Assembly: GCA_036583965.1 (NCBI GenBank)
Contig: JAZBQD010000018.1
Coordinates: forward strand, 15,292,867 to 15,356,866
Source: Prunella strophiata
Lineage: Eukaryota > Chordata > Aves > Passeriformes > Prunellidae
Direction: 5' to 3'
Length of the DNA stretch: 64,000 nucleotides
Under the pieces are notes generated by a model, which did no database searches, had not been told where the DNA came from, and saw nothing but the letters and a program-made list of their open reading frames with translations. The position numbers were made by a program, and so were the translations under genes. This document shows positions 51,901 through 64,000 of this stretch, one piece after another (positions within the stretch are counted from its first letter, which is position 1; every line of letters begins with the position of its first letter).

Positions 51901-54900
51901 CTGGAAAGGAAAAAATATTTTATAATGGAGATAAAACTGGCTGAATAACAGAATCAAGTTTGAATGACATCTACCTGCATCTGATTCCTCAGCAGTGCTT
52001 TACCTCAGGTGTATACAAGTAAAGAAGCTGCACTGCTAAAACACCAGGAATTTTTGTTTAAGCACACATTCAATTTGAGAGCTAACAAACTCCCACATGG
52101 ATCACCCCAATTACCAGATTTCTACTAAACTGCACTTGCATGTTTGTGTGGGTTTTGCCATGCAAATTTAAAAAACAAATCCAACCAATTTAAAAGTTAC
52201 TACCCAGCCAGCATTCTCTGTAGCTCTTTGGTTCTTATAAATACTCCAATATTTGTAATGGCTCCCAATGGCTTTCTTACCCAATGCCCTAAGCTGAACT
52301 ACATCCTCACACATATTTTTTCTGCCTGTGACTTGGTGAAAATAGTTGATGAGTCCCAATAATTACTGATGGAGAAAGATCATCTGGAGGGTCTATTATG
52401 CACTAAGTCTTCAGTCTTTGATGCTCAAAGAAGTAATATTCCCAGCTCCTGGAAAATTTAGATTTCCTTAAGCAATTACATATGCTCTACAACACAGAAG
52501 TTACAGCAGAAAAAAAAAAAAAAAGGTGTGTTGCCTTCTCAGACAGTTATGATTTCTTAGGTTCATTTCTGGGAAAAAAAAGAAGGGAGATATGGCATAA
52601 GGAACAGAACATTACAAGGTCTGCAGATAGATGACACCATGGATATCTTATCTGTGAACTCACCTGTCTGGGAGTAAAGCTATTATTCACACAAGTGATG
52701 ACTAATTATTATTGTGAAAGTCTGAATTTCTAGCCTGAAAAACAGACAAGATGGAACAGAGGCTTACATTTCAGCGGTGAAGAACTGTACACACAAGAAA
52801 ATCTGTGTCTCTAGGACCAAAGCATAAGCTGAGAGATTTTGCCCTGCTTTCTTTCCTGTAAGTTGAAATAAATGCTAATTCAAGCACAATAGCAAATATC
52901 AAGTCTCATTCAAAGAGTACTGCATTTTCTTCACTGCTCTGTAACAGAAGAAAAAACAGTAAATTTCCTCTCAGAGACCCTCTCTACTCAGACATGGTAG
53001 TACAAGGTGTGAGATTTACACTTTTTATATGCATGAAAATACAATTTAAAATGCCTGTGAAATGTTATCCTCCTATTAGGTGTGAAAACCTTTACAAAGA
53101 TTTAAGCGAGGGGAACTAGTGACTAATCTTATAAAGCAACCTCGTACTTCCAACTGAGAAGCATAACTGACAATACCCTGGTGCCTCATCAGGAAACATG
53201 AACACTCCAAGGAAATGGCAGAGATGTGAACAGGCAGCTGGCTGGATTTGACTTGTCCATGCTGCCTCAGATGAAGGAAAGATGATCCTAAGGAAATGAG
53301 AACACTGGCAAATGCCACTACATACCTGGCTCACTGCACTTCATGTCCATCAGCCTTCAGGAAGGATGTGCTTTTCCCAGTGCCCACTCATGTTGGGAAA
53401 GAGTGTGTGCATGTCCCCACATTTCCATGTGTTCCCCACTATCTATAGAAAATGTGTGGGTGCATGCATATAGACCAAATATTTCACTTTTGTATTAAGA
53501 TTATGCTGAAGGACAAGGGAAAAGCCCTGAAGGACAAGGAGAGTTACAAACGGACAGGAACACTGATCTATTTTGAGAAGCCAACCTCAGCTACCTGAAA
53601 GCCTTGTTAGAGGGTCCCTAAAGCCTATTAAAGGTTTTGGCCAAGGCAGATTTAAATAAGATTCTGTAAGTATTTGGAAAAACAGATTTGATACCAGCAG
53701 ATGGGCTGCAACTCTAGTAAGAGACCTCCATCTGTCCAGAAACTAGCTCTTCACTCTGCACAACAGACACATGGTATTGCAAGTGCAGCACTAACCATTA
53801 CCTGCAAAGAACTTCAAAAGCATCCATCATCTTTAAAAACCCCTGTCCTCATAAGAGACTTCACAGCACTTCCTTTTCTCCATAAGCAACTCGTTTTCCA
53901 GAGAAAAAATAATCTAGTCAACTGCTCTTTCTTGAAAGCACTTAATTGCTGTTCAAGTGATAGGAAAAATACTTCCCTTTCCTGAAGTGATGCTGAGCTG
54001 AAGAGCAGACTGTTGGAATTGTCCTTGAACAGGATACAGCTCAGCTTTTCTCCCAGTAAGTGAGAATCTGTCTGTGTAATGTAATTTAGGTGACCTACCA
54101 AAAAGGTCCAGCATGCCCTATATGAAACAGTATTCAATTAAACCATAATACAAAAGTTACCAGACCTCTGAGTTAAATGCACACAGTGCAAACATGGAGA
54201 TCTCTTCTTCTGCCTAACACCTGCATGTCCCACAGAAACTGTTTCCACATCACAAGGTGATCTTGTGTCCTCTCAGACTGCAGATCCTTTCTTTTTCCAC
54301 TTCCTTCCAGACTCAAGCATACAGAAATTAATTTATGACTAAAGCTGTGCTTAGTCTCTGCATATACACTCCCAACCAGTATACAGGGCACCTAGAAATC
54401 TGAGAGTGAGCAGAAAATACACAGTGTACTCTTCCATGCTGGGAAACAGACCCACTGCCCAGAAAATGGAAGACAAGCTTTACATGAAGGATATTATTCC
54501 CTATGGGCTTATTATAGGATTTCCCTAAACTCTGAATTTCCTGCTGCTCAGTGATTTCATATTTCAGTATTTCCCAAGTTCTTTGACTTCTCTGTTAAAT
54601 CTATTATTAGCAGGATCTTTAAGCATATTACCCACAGCCATCTTGCAAATACTGAAAAAAAAAAAGGATTTTAAAGGCAGATTTTCTTTATCCAACCATC
54701 CATAGCTGGTCCATTTCCTGCAACTGATGGTGTACATCAAAATTTACTTGTTTTTCATCCACTCAACTCTTTAGGAGTGATATACACCAAGTATTGAGAA
54801 CAGTATGGTCTATGTGACATCTATTTAGCAGCATGTCTAGAAAGAGCCATCAGTTCAAAGATTCCACATAAAACATGAAGATTTTTGGTCATGGAAACTT

Positions 54901-56620
54901 GCTTTTTAAATGAGCTCTTTATGGAGGCCAAAACCTTCCCGAGCAGCTTATACTGTCTAGTTTAAATCCTGCAATTAGGAGGTTTTAGCTCCAGATTAAT
55001 TAGTAGACAAAGCCACTTGAAGACTTGGAATGCCTATGGTTAGGAAATCATGATCTTCCTTCAAAACATGAGTTGACACAGCACATATGGCTTTGTGCCA
55101 AAATCATATGAGTTAATCAGAACCTGACCAGTTAACTTGAGTCCCTCAGCCTGCCACTCTGCTCCCCACACTTCAGAAAAATATATAATTATATACTGCA
55201 TGATTCAGTATGTGTTTATAGCTGAACAATTGTTAAATTGACTATACTGCTCCTTGAACAAATTTCTAACACACACCCAATTTATGATTCATCTTAAATT
55301 CAGTGGTTACGCATTACTTATTCAGTCCTACAGCCACAATATTCTCCATGGCTTAACTGCCCTCAGAGGTGGTGTGATTATTAGTCCTTTTCCTGTTAGG
55401 TGGGAAAACTTGGCATTTCTCTTTCACAAGAGATTCACCTACTTGTTATTTCTGCCCAGCTTCAAATGCTTACCAAGTTTATGGTTTCTAAGCCAAGAAA
55501 GTGAATGGGATTTGGAGTGTAGAGAAAGATCCTCACCACAAAGAACACATGCTTCAGTATCATTTGACAGCAGCATGAAAAATCTGCAAGAATGATTTCT
55601 TCAACTCCTCTGCAGACCTTCCACACAAAACAGACTGCCTGATCTGCAGCAGAGACAAATAGTCAGTGATGTAACAGATTTGATTTAGCTTCACACACAG
55701 AATGGACAAAGAACTCCATCTGATCACTATCTGCACTCCATAATGTTTTGGTACTTGGACAGATTACAGGACAGAACAAGTTACAGAAGATGGCATTGCC
55801 AAAGAAACAGGAAAAACAAGACAGCAGCACCTCCTCCCATGACATAATACCAAGCCTGCTATCACCAAGAAGACCCCAGAGTTCTGGGAAGTTTTGCTTT
55901 GTCTGGATGATAAACACTCATATTAGAAGGACAAAAATCCATATTACACCCTTGGGCTACATAACAAAGGCAAACTAGCAGAAACCTTTCCTCTACAGGC
56001 CTAGAAACTGAGAGGGAAGTGATTCACAGCATCATCCTTCTTTCCTTTTCTTTGAAGAACATTCCTACAAATAGCAATGGAAAGTTAGTCAGACTGAGGA
56101 CATACACAGGTACTGCCCATGTACAAATTATATTTGCTGTATTGGAACAGAACCAAGCAGAAGGTCACATTAATCTCTGAAGCCATTGCCCAGAGAGGGA
56201 TTAAGTGAAAGGAGAATAGAAGGATAATATAACAGCAATCCTTGAATCTTTTATTCATACAACTGGCCCAAAGGGAGTTAGACCAGTTAAACAATGTATC
56301 AAATCTTGCTGCCTTCACAATCAATTTGATGATACTGTGTACGACAGCTTAACTCTGTAACTGTTACTGCATGGAGACCCAAGAAAACTGTAACTACAAC
56401 CACCTAAAATAAACAAAAAACCCTAAATGACACACACAAAAAAATCCTCCCTTCAAAACATTAGAGCTCAAGTCATATATAATTTAGTCTGCATACAATA
56501 TCCTTTCCATACATGTCTATAACTTTGACAACAATCCAAATTTTCTTCCAGTCCTGAATTTAGTATTTCACTTTTATTCTTGCAAGCTTAAAAAAAAAAA
56601 TGTATATATTACTTAAAACT

Positions 56621-56663
56621 ACTATCTACATTTCATACATTTCATACATTTCATACTATCTAC
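56621..56663. repeat. 9-bp tandem repeat, three perfect copies, with flanking direct repeat
   Basis: ATTTCATAC is repeated three times at 56630-56656. A 9-bp word ACTATCTAC lies directly before (56621-56629) and again overlapping the end (56655-56663). This suggests slippage or local duplication of a larger unit. Confidence 0.9.
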
Positions 56664-59247
56664 ATTTTCAGTATACAAATGGCATTAATTCCTAGGAGAA
56701 AATTCAGCTTTTACAAAAAAAATTTCACAAATGTGTGAAAAAAACATGGGCTGAACCTCTTCAACTCCCATTTCTATCTTTCATTGCTATCTAAATACTT
56801 TGGAGATTATTATTGATACATCACATAGAAAATTCATAAATGTAACACTTAAAAAACACCACTTGGAGAGTAGTCTGAAATAGATTTCAAAACTTTCAAA
56901 TGTTTTACCAATAGTTTCAAAACATCCTCCCATAAACTTTGCTTACAAAATACTGAATATGAATGAGAGTTTATCAAACTGGACCAGTTGTACTGGTTTA
57001 CCTCAAGTTGCATACACACTTAACCTGAGAAAAAGCAGTAGCAGCAATCAATGAGAAGCATCAAGTGTTCACCACTTACAGAAATACCCAATTTGGTATT
57101 AGTGTAAAGAGGAAAGGAGGAAATGAAAAAAGAAAAATTTACAGTCTTGAGATGGAAATCTTAGAGACAGGAAAAAGTTTTATTTTAGTCCACAGTGGGA
57201 AGTTATCCATAGATTCCTCACTGTGCACAAAAGCTGGTACCAAGACTTCATCAGAGAGCTGAGAGAGAAGAACAGAGAGTGTGCCTGCACTAAAGCACTC
57301 ACAGGCTGTTTCAGCCAAGGAAGAAATACCCAGCTTACAGACAAAAGAGCAGTCAGGAACATTCAGAAATTTTCACACAAGAAAAATAAATTGAGAAATC
57401 ATTATAGATACCAAGCCTTGCTGGCAAAATTAAGGGATTCTGTGGACCATTGTTAATCAATTCCACAAGAAAAGTACTTTTTCCTCCAAAAATTGCTTTA
57501 CCACTTGATTTTACACTACTGACCCTTTTTCATCCATGTACCTAGACACTGAATATTAACCCAGTTATTCAGGGGGAAATAAATGTATAGAACCATTCAC
57601 AGCCTGCATTTTAGAAGATATAGATTAAAATTTTGAGCTTTGGCAAAAATTTAACTGAAGACACCTAGCATTAACCAAGATTTTGCTTCCTACCATGATG
57701 ATGAGTGACTTCTCCCATTTTCTAGGGATCTTTTACAATAATTACTTGCAGAGAGGTTGCTGTAAGGCTTCATCCTTGATTTTACACCATCAATCTACAA
57801 ACAGGTAATAAAAAAACCCAAATTCTCCCATTGGCAGATGGGAGTGGGGAAAAAAGGAAGGTGAAGGAAACCCAAACTTTCCCAACTCAGAAGTCACACA
57901 CAATTTACAGCTGCTCTATACACTCAGGCGCCTGCTGGTGACTAAGTAGAGCTTTTTTCACACAGCAAAATCTGAATTCCTCAAATTCTTTGAAAAGGGC
58001 TGGAAGACTTTATACTTTGAGGTTCCAAAACTACTGTAAAAAGCAATCACTCTTTTTAGATGCATATTACTTCTTGGCACAAACTCTGTGTTGTTTGTTG
58101 CTAGTTTTTTTCTAACTGGCATTTATAGCCTATCACTGAAAATACATCATAAGCCTTGAAATTAATGTTGTCTACATAAAATAAAAAAAAAATAAAATTA
58201 AAAAAAAATATATATAAACCTATTAAAGTCTAGACAGGCAATAGTTTCTCTTCCATTTCTCCAAAACCACTGAAGAGGGAAGCAGAACAAATGGATTTTG
58301 CATCAGCAGCAGACTTCCCAACCAGCAGTTCACATTACATTGAAAAGTTAAATTCTGTGATCTTCAGCTCTTTATTATTCTCAAAGCAAAGACAATGGGT
58401 GAGACAGAATTGGTGATAATTAACATGTATACCAAAGAGTTCAGTTAATGTCAAGTACAAAAATATTTTTTAAAACATTGCCAAGTATATTCTGCATTGT
58501 GCAAGCACCAGGGAAATTCCCACATATCACGTTAAATTCAATTTGCTGATTATATTCTGCTCACTAATACTGAGTAGTTGAAGACACAAATTCCTTCAGT
58601 GTCTGACAATATCACAAAACTAAGGGCTTTGTATTGAAAAACGCTCTGTTCAACTACTCTGTGCAAGGCCAAAGAGCACACAGAGCACACATGGTAATAT
58701 CAACAAAGCACAAGAATCTGATGTTGAGGGAAGCAAGAACAAAAAAAAATACCTCTTACACAGCATGTCCTTCCCTTCTTAAGTAATATGTTTCTCATCT
58801 GTAAAAGGAATCCAATTATTTATGTCTCCACAAGTTGTACTTTTGTTGTACTTTTCACGTGATGCCATTTAAAATTACAGTTTACTTACATATTTTACCA
58901 TTTTACCTAGTAGTATATTTTCACTTTCCTGTTCAACAACTAAAACTACAACCTAAATTGTGATATCACCAAAGTGTTCTTCTCTTCCTGAGCAGCTATT
59001 TTTATTCTGGAGTCACATGCATGAAAATTAATTCCCCTGATAACCTGACCATCCATCATTTAATCCCTCCTTAAGCAATCTGAACAAAAGGGAATACAGA
59101 TTCCAAGAGACAACGGATGAAAAAACAAGGAAGGAATTGCAGCTGGAACCAGACAGCTGTTCTTCTCTGAACATCAAGTCAAGCCCACGTGGACACACAT
59201 GAGCTTCAGAGGCAGATCACAAAAAGATTTCTTATTAAGCTTTTGGG

Positions 59248-59248
<1 letters not shown>

Positions 59249-59284
<36 letters not shown>
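59249..59284. repeat. Uninterrupted 36-nt T run (poly-A on the minus strand)
   Basis: The longest homopolymer in the window, flanked by gggc and aaggg. On the minus strand it could be the tail of a poly-A retroposed copy, but the sequence before it has no recognised source gene. Confidence 0.9.
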
Positions 59285-59287
<3 letters not shown>

Positions 59288-62200
59288 GGTTTAAAAGAAG
59301 TTCTCAGTTTGGAAGAGCTTCCCATTTCTGTGGTTTCAGAAACTTCAGCAATGTTTAATACAAGAAGTACTAAACTGGATCAGGCCAGCTCTCCCATCCC
59401 CTTTCCTGGCAATCACCAGTTTATTGAGTTCCTGAGCTCAAGCTGCACAGTCAAATCTAATAGTCACTAATGGTCTCTGTTCTGTTAACTTCTCTAATCC
59501 TCTTCTGAGCACATTTACACTTTCCCTCCACATGACATTTTGTTCCAGTAACACAGCTGCAATTAAGCAGTTCACAAAGAGCATTTTCTTCTGTTTGCTG
59601 TAAGACAGCAACTTCTCAAATTTCACTGGGAAAGAACATACTAAAGGTCTTGAAGGACCCAGTCACGCCTCAAAGTTGCCTGACTTTTACTAAACAATAG
59701 TAAATGTTTACAGCTATCAAAAAGAACAGAAAATGGTTTCTTCCAACAAAAGCAATAAATCTTCCAGCTTACTAAATATTTTCTCTTCTTAAGGCATTGC
59801 ATGGATATAAAATTTCAAAACTATTATAAAACCTTTTTTAGGATTTTCCTTGGTATTTGGTGACAAAACAACAAAAACCCAGCTTAAAGTTTTCTTCCTT
59901 TACACACTATATTCCTCAAATACACAGAGAATAGAACTGGATCAGAGACCAAGGGAAAACAGAAAAATTGTTCTTACCAAAGCTGTTTGGCAATAGAGTG
60001 AAACAAACTAACATGATACAATAGTATCAGAAAACCTCTAAAAACAAGAGTAATTTTTTAAAAGACAATTTTTATAATGCATTACACTTCTGAAACACCC
60101 AAGTCTTCTGCCAATCATGGAGCACACACATTTAAATTGACATAAAGGAGCTTTACACAGCTATTTCAGTAGTTCAGTTCTATGTGTTAGCCCATGTGCT
60201 TAAAGCTCCAGGCTGATTTGGCTGTTCCATACATGTGATAACCTAACTGCAAAGCCACTCAATAAATGAGTCTATATTTCTGATGAAACAAATTTTCAGC
60301 ACCGCCAGCTAGCAAATCTTTTATAATCAGATAATCTTTAAATTCTTTATTAAGGTCATTCAAGGGATTCAATGACAGAGCACACTGAAAAAAAGAAGCT
60401 GCTCAAAATTTAAGGCTCTTTACTATTAGCTTGATTGCTAAGCATTGTCAGATTATAGCATCAGAAGAAACCTCTTTCAGGAAATCTAAGTCTAAAGTTT
60501 TGGGGTTCCTGAAAAATTTATAGCATATATTTCTTGCAAATCTTAATAAATAGATCACTGTAAGAAGACTTCCCAGGCAAACTTCTGATTTTCAGAGTCT
60601 GAACAACCTTACAAATAAAAAGGTGTAAGAGGATAAACAGCTCTAAAAAGCCTACAAAAAACCAAGAAAACAAACAAATAAAGAACCACAAGATAGAAAT
60701 CAGACAATTATTAACCCTTGAAGACCTTAAACACAACCACTAAGCTGGGAACACCAAAAGTACTTGCAGCTATGAAGGCCCATCCCAATCTTTACGAGGA
60801 AGAAACCTCAGCTCACAGAAGCCTCCACCACCAGCTTGAGATAAGGACATTCTTGCAAAGCCCATAAATCTGAACTAGAGGGAACTGAAGGTGTGCCAGC
60901 ACATCTTTCTTTCTCCCCCCACTTCTTTACCCCGCTGTCCTTTTGTTCCAGACTGTGTGCTCCTCCAAAAGATAATGGTTTCCTAACAGTTTTCACAAGC
61001 TGGACCTTCTAGGTCAAAATTTTCCAGGTGCTGTACAGGTATTGTTGCTACTTTGTAAAATAATTTCTTCCTTTTTCAGACACAAGCCATTTGACAGCCC
61101 ACAGCTGCTCTTCTTGTGCACAGCACTGTAATTTAGGGACATACAGACATATACTGCATTGTGTCCTGCAATGTTATGTATCAATAAGGATGTCAATAGC
61201 ATTTGCATTCCACTTTCATCCCACTCAAATTTCAGTGAAGTTAGGAGGGAGAGCCTCATCATTTTTCAGGGTGTATCAATTCAGATGCCAAATATAAATG
61301 TCAAAATTATTTTTATGGAAAGATATCATCAAGTTTTTCCTATACTGCAACATTTTTTTTCTAATATTTCAGTGGATTCATTAGCTGTGCTATTATTTTT
61401 TTGCTGCCACTTTCTGTACATTTTTCTAACACTAATTAATAAGCTGAATGTTTGTGCAAGTGTTTCTGAAGCTCTGTCTCTAATGGTTAAGAGGAAAGCC
61501 CTTCAGGTGCAAGGCATTGGTCTAAGAACACAAAGATGAGTGAAGATACATGAAAACTCCAAAGTACAGAGTCTGTGAAGGCTTGACAGAATCTCTTTCC
61601 TCCTAGAAACCTACCCAAGATAAATACTTTACTGAAAAGTGCACAGGGAGCTTATTAACAAATAAATCTCTGCAAAATGCATGCATACAGGCAGTACTCT
61701 CTTATTTCCTAAATGCCAAATTAATGTGAAGAAGTCCAGTTTCAAGAGTTACAGAAGTTGAAAGCAAACTGGCTTCAGAAGAACAAACAGAAAATGCACC
61801 TCAATCACTGAAAAATAGCTAAAACACACTAAGGCACTTGAAAGACATACCATAACAAATCCTCTGAAGGTGAAACCAGTACTTATCACCTGTTGAAGCA
61901 TCCCATTTAAGGAAGTTACACAGAGTCTTTAATTAGGCTGCTGGAAGGAATAGCTCCACATAAACTTAACCACACAATTGTCTGGTCAGTGACACATACT
62001 ACAGAGATGTCTCTTGAAGCACCACATGTGCTGTTCCTCACTGACATTAAAAAGCAAAGCATAAAAGCAGCACTTGGACCATCCTATCAACCATTTGCTT
62101 GCCTGGGATTCAAACTCCCAAGTTAATTCATTGAAGGCAAATACAGCTTTTGCACTGACTTGAGAAAACAGAGCTATTATTCCACTGGTCATAATCCTAA

Positions 62201-63128
62201 GCACTAGGAGGGGATTTTCTGATTTTACAGCAAAGGTACTAAAAGGCAAAACTTCTGCTCCATTTCCCTTCTCTTTTCTCTGTTGAAACACTAAATTCTG
62301 TGAAGAGAGAAATGTGTAAAATCAGTAATAACATAATGCTGGCCCTTGATGAATTGTGGTGAGAGAAGAAAACTCAGCAAGATATTTTACAGCACTGATA
62401 CCCTGATAAGCAAACTAGGTAGAAAAGTTAGACTATCTACGTATGATATGGTTAAATATCCACATGCTTCATTTTTTCACCCCTCTATTGCTTAAGGCAA
62501 TATCCAAGTCCAAATCTATCACCATTTAAACCATGCATGACTCTGCCAGGAAGCATAACTATTTCTAACAACTGAAGTTTCAGACTTTAATTTATCTCTG
62601 TCTTTAGTCCAGTTTCATTTTTTAAAATAACAATATATAGGAGTGGTTAGCAGAAAAAGTCAACAGTCCCAACAAGAAAGATGAAACACATTTCAACACT
62701 AAACAAGGTTGCTTTCCAAGTTTGAAATTTTGTAGTTAATATTTCAACAGAGTAAAACAGACAAGGTTTTATGAGTCAAGTCCCATTACCTTTCCCTGGT
62801 GACCCTAAGAAAGCCCTGGAACCACGTGGGTCACAGGTTTATTGGGGTGGGTTTTTATGCCCTCCATGTAGCCATTCATGTCTACCTGAAACTGGAAAAA
62901 ACACCGTGCAATATGCACATGCTATTGAGATGCTGAAGAAATTAATATTAAAAGGGAAAAATCCTTATCTGAAGCATAAAATTAATCACTGGGAACCAAT
63001 TCCCCTGTGCAAACAGGGAGCTGCAAACGAGAGTGTCTATGCCCCTAGAGATTATGAGATAAACCGTGTTCTGTCTGTACTCAGCAATAACTTAGAAAAC
63101 CTTTGCACTCAGTTCCTTGGGTTTTTTC

Positions 63129-63191
63129 TCTAACCTTCTAACAGGTTTTCTAAACCTTCTCTTTCTTTCTAAACCTTCTCTAACAGGTTTT
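63129..63191. repeat. Imperfect local duplication with TCTAA..CCTTC..AACAGGTTTT units
   Basis: A unit of about 21-24 nt at 63129-63149 recurs at 63168-63191 with small indels. The spacer contains a partial third copy (ctaaaccttctc) and a short TTTC run. Confidence 0.8.
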
Positions 63192-64000
63192 GAGGGCCTG
63201 CCCACTACATGACTAGAACACTGGCTGTGACACTGAATAAAAGTAAAGACAGACTATAGAACAGACACGAGACTCAGAGAAGCTTCCATCTCCAAGCATG
63301 CAATTTTACCACAAAAAAAATTATTTACATTAACAAATCTTTATGCCTTTCCAATTCTGAAACAGCATTTAAGTCAACAAAAAAAAAAAAAAAATGCAAC
63401 AATTTCAACAATATTGGCGTAATTATGCTACTGCAATGAACTAGTATTTATTGTCAGTTTCATACAGCACACAGCATGGTGCTAAGATTCCAGCACACAA
63501 GGATATCCTGGAGCGTGCCTGGAAGATTACTGTCATCTGCCTGCTAGAGAACATCAGCTGCACCTGTATACATATACAGATGTAGCCAAAAAAGCCTTAA
63601 CAGCTGCTGTCAAACTGGATGTGAAACACACAAGAACCTGGTACTTCCACTGATTTATCCAGCTTTTCACTATGATGAAAAGCACATCAAAAAATCAGGA
63701 ATTTGTATGCTACCAACAGCCTTCTCCCCTCAACAAACAAAACTGGCTTTCAAGGAAAAGTATGATAGGAAAAAGCCTCTTCTTAAGTTCTTTTACTTGA
63801 GAAATAAACAGGGCTGTTTCCTAATAAGTTCAGCATCAATTTAAAGCTTACAGCACAAATATAAGTCACCTGCAACAGTGTTGCTCAAGAAAAGTCACCC
63901 ATGAAGACTTCCAGCTCCAGATCTACTTTTTTAAATTAACCAGACTTCAGATACACCATTTCCAATGTACCTCTCTGCACATGCCTGAAGCCAAATACCC

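Larger units (their letters stand above)
43364..64000 (-). other. Presumed PTPN13 intron 1 / upstream region (20.6 kb)
   Basis: No CpG island, convincing 5'UTR exon or second gene is visible on either strand. It holds several homopolymer runs (50277-50296, 51286-51304, 52510-52524, 59249-59284, 63379-63394), a 9-bp tandem array (56630-56656), an AT-rich tract near 58181-58218 and an imperfect duplication at 63129-63191. In human, PTPN13 and MAPK10 are head to head; no MAPK10 sequence is seen, so the promoter probably lies beyond 64000. Confidence 0.65.

Noticed and set aside
43364..64000. Search for MAPK10 or another neighbouring gene
   Set aside because: No kinase-like or other recognisable exons on either strand; the interval is consistent with intron 1.
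1..64000. CRISPR arrays, tRNA/rRNA genes, mitochondrial insertions, full-length endogenous retroviruses
   Set aside because: No regularly spaced repeats, no RNA gene signatures, no mitochondrial coding blocks, and no paired LTRs or pol-like motifs were seen. Small or very diverged pieces could be missed by eye.

Overview
This window is vertebrate nuclear DNA, almost certainly from a bird. It is AT-rich, has no operons and has few long ORFs. It carries CR1 retrotransposon 3' ends of the avian type, and its coding sequence is broken into short exons with GT-AG splice sites. I cannot assign an order within birds.

One gene accounts for all the coding sequence I can support. It is the 5' part of PTPN13 (PTP-BAS/PTPL1/FAP-1), a very large cytosolic non-receptor tyrosine phosphatase, transcribed on the minus strand. 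Eight consecutive exons are visible, in transcript order: 43363-43244 (contains the start ATG at 43358-43356), 35721-35552, 31916-31851, 29212-29027, 26106-26012, 14577-14014, 4428-4333 and 2691-2592. I number the ATG exon 'exon 2', on the assumption of one upstream 5'UTR exon. All eight match my memory of the human protein, and splice phases agree at every junction except one. Exons 2-5 encode the N-terminal KIND domain, a non-catalytic relative of the protein kinase C-lobe. Exons 6-9 encode the linker with a basic, probably helical segment before the FERM domain. The FERM, five PDZ and phosphatase domains lie beyond position 1.

The most notable observation is in exon 6 (26106-26012). It is 95 nt, but the phases of its neighbours require length 1 modulo 3 (94 nt). 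Homology to PTPN13 switches reading frame at a short GA run near 26037-26046, so the sequence as given carries a +1 insertion. Translated literally, the protein would stop at 14561-14559, after about 216 residues, leaving only the KIND domain. A sequencing or assembly error is the simplest explanation. A real polymorphism or null allele is the alternative.

Region by region: 1-2591 is intron after exon 9; 2592-4428 holds exons 9 and 8; 4429-14013 is intron 7; 14014-14577 is the large exon 7; 14578-26011 is intron 6; 26012-35721 holds exons 6, 5, 4 and 3, with three CR1 fragments, all antisense to the gene, in the introns between them; 35722-43243 is intron 2; 43244-43363 is exon 2; 43364-64000 is presumed intron 1, where I see no CpG island, 5'UTR exon or second gene. 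The non-coding remainder holds simple repeats, homopolymer runs, a few perfect inverted repeats and one G-quadruplex-type motif. I found no previously undescribed biological system.
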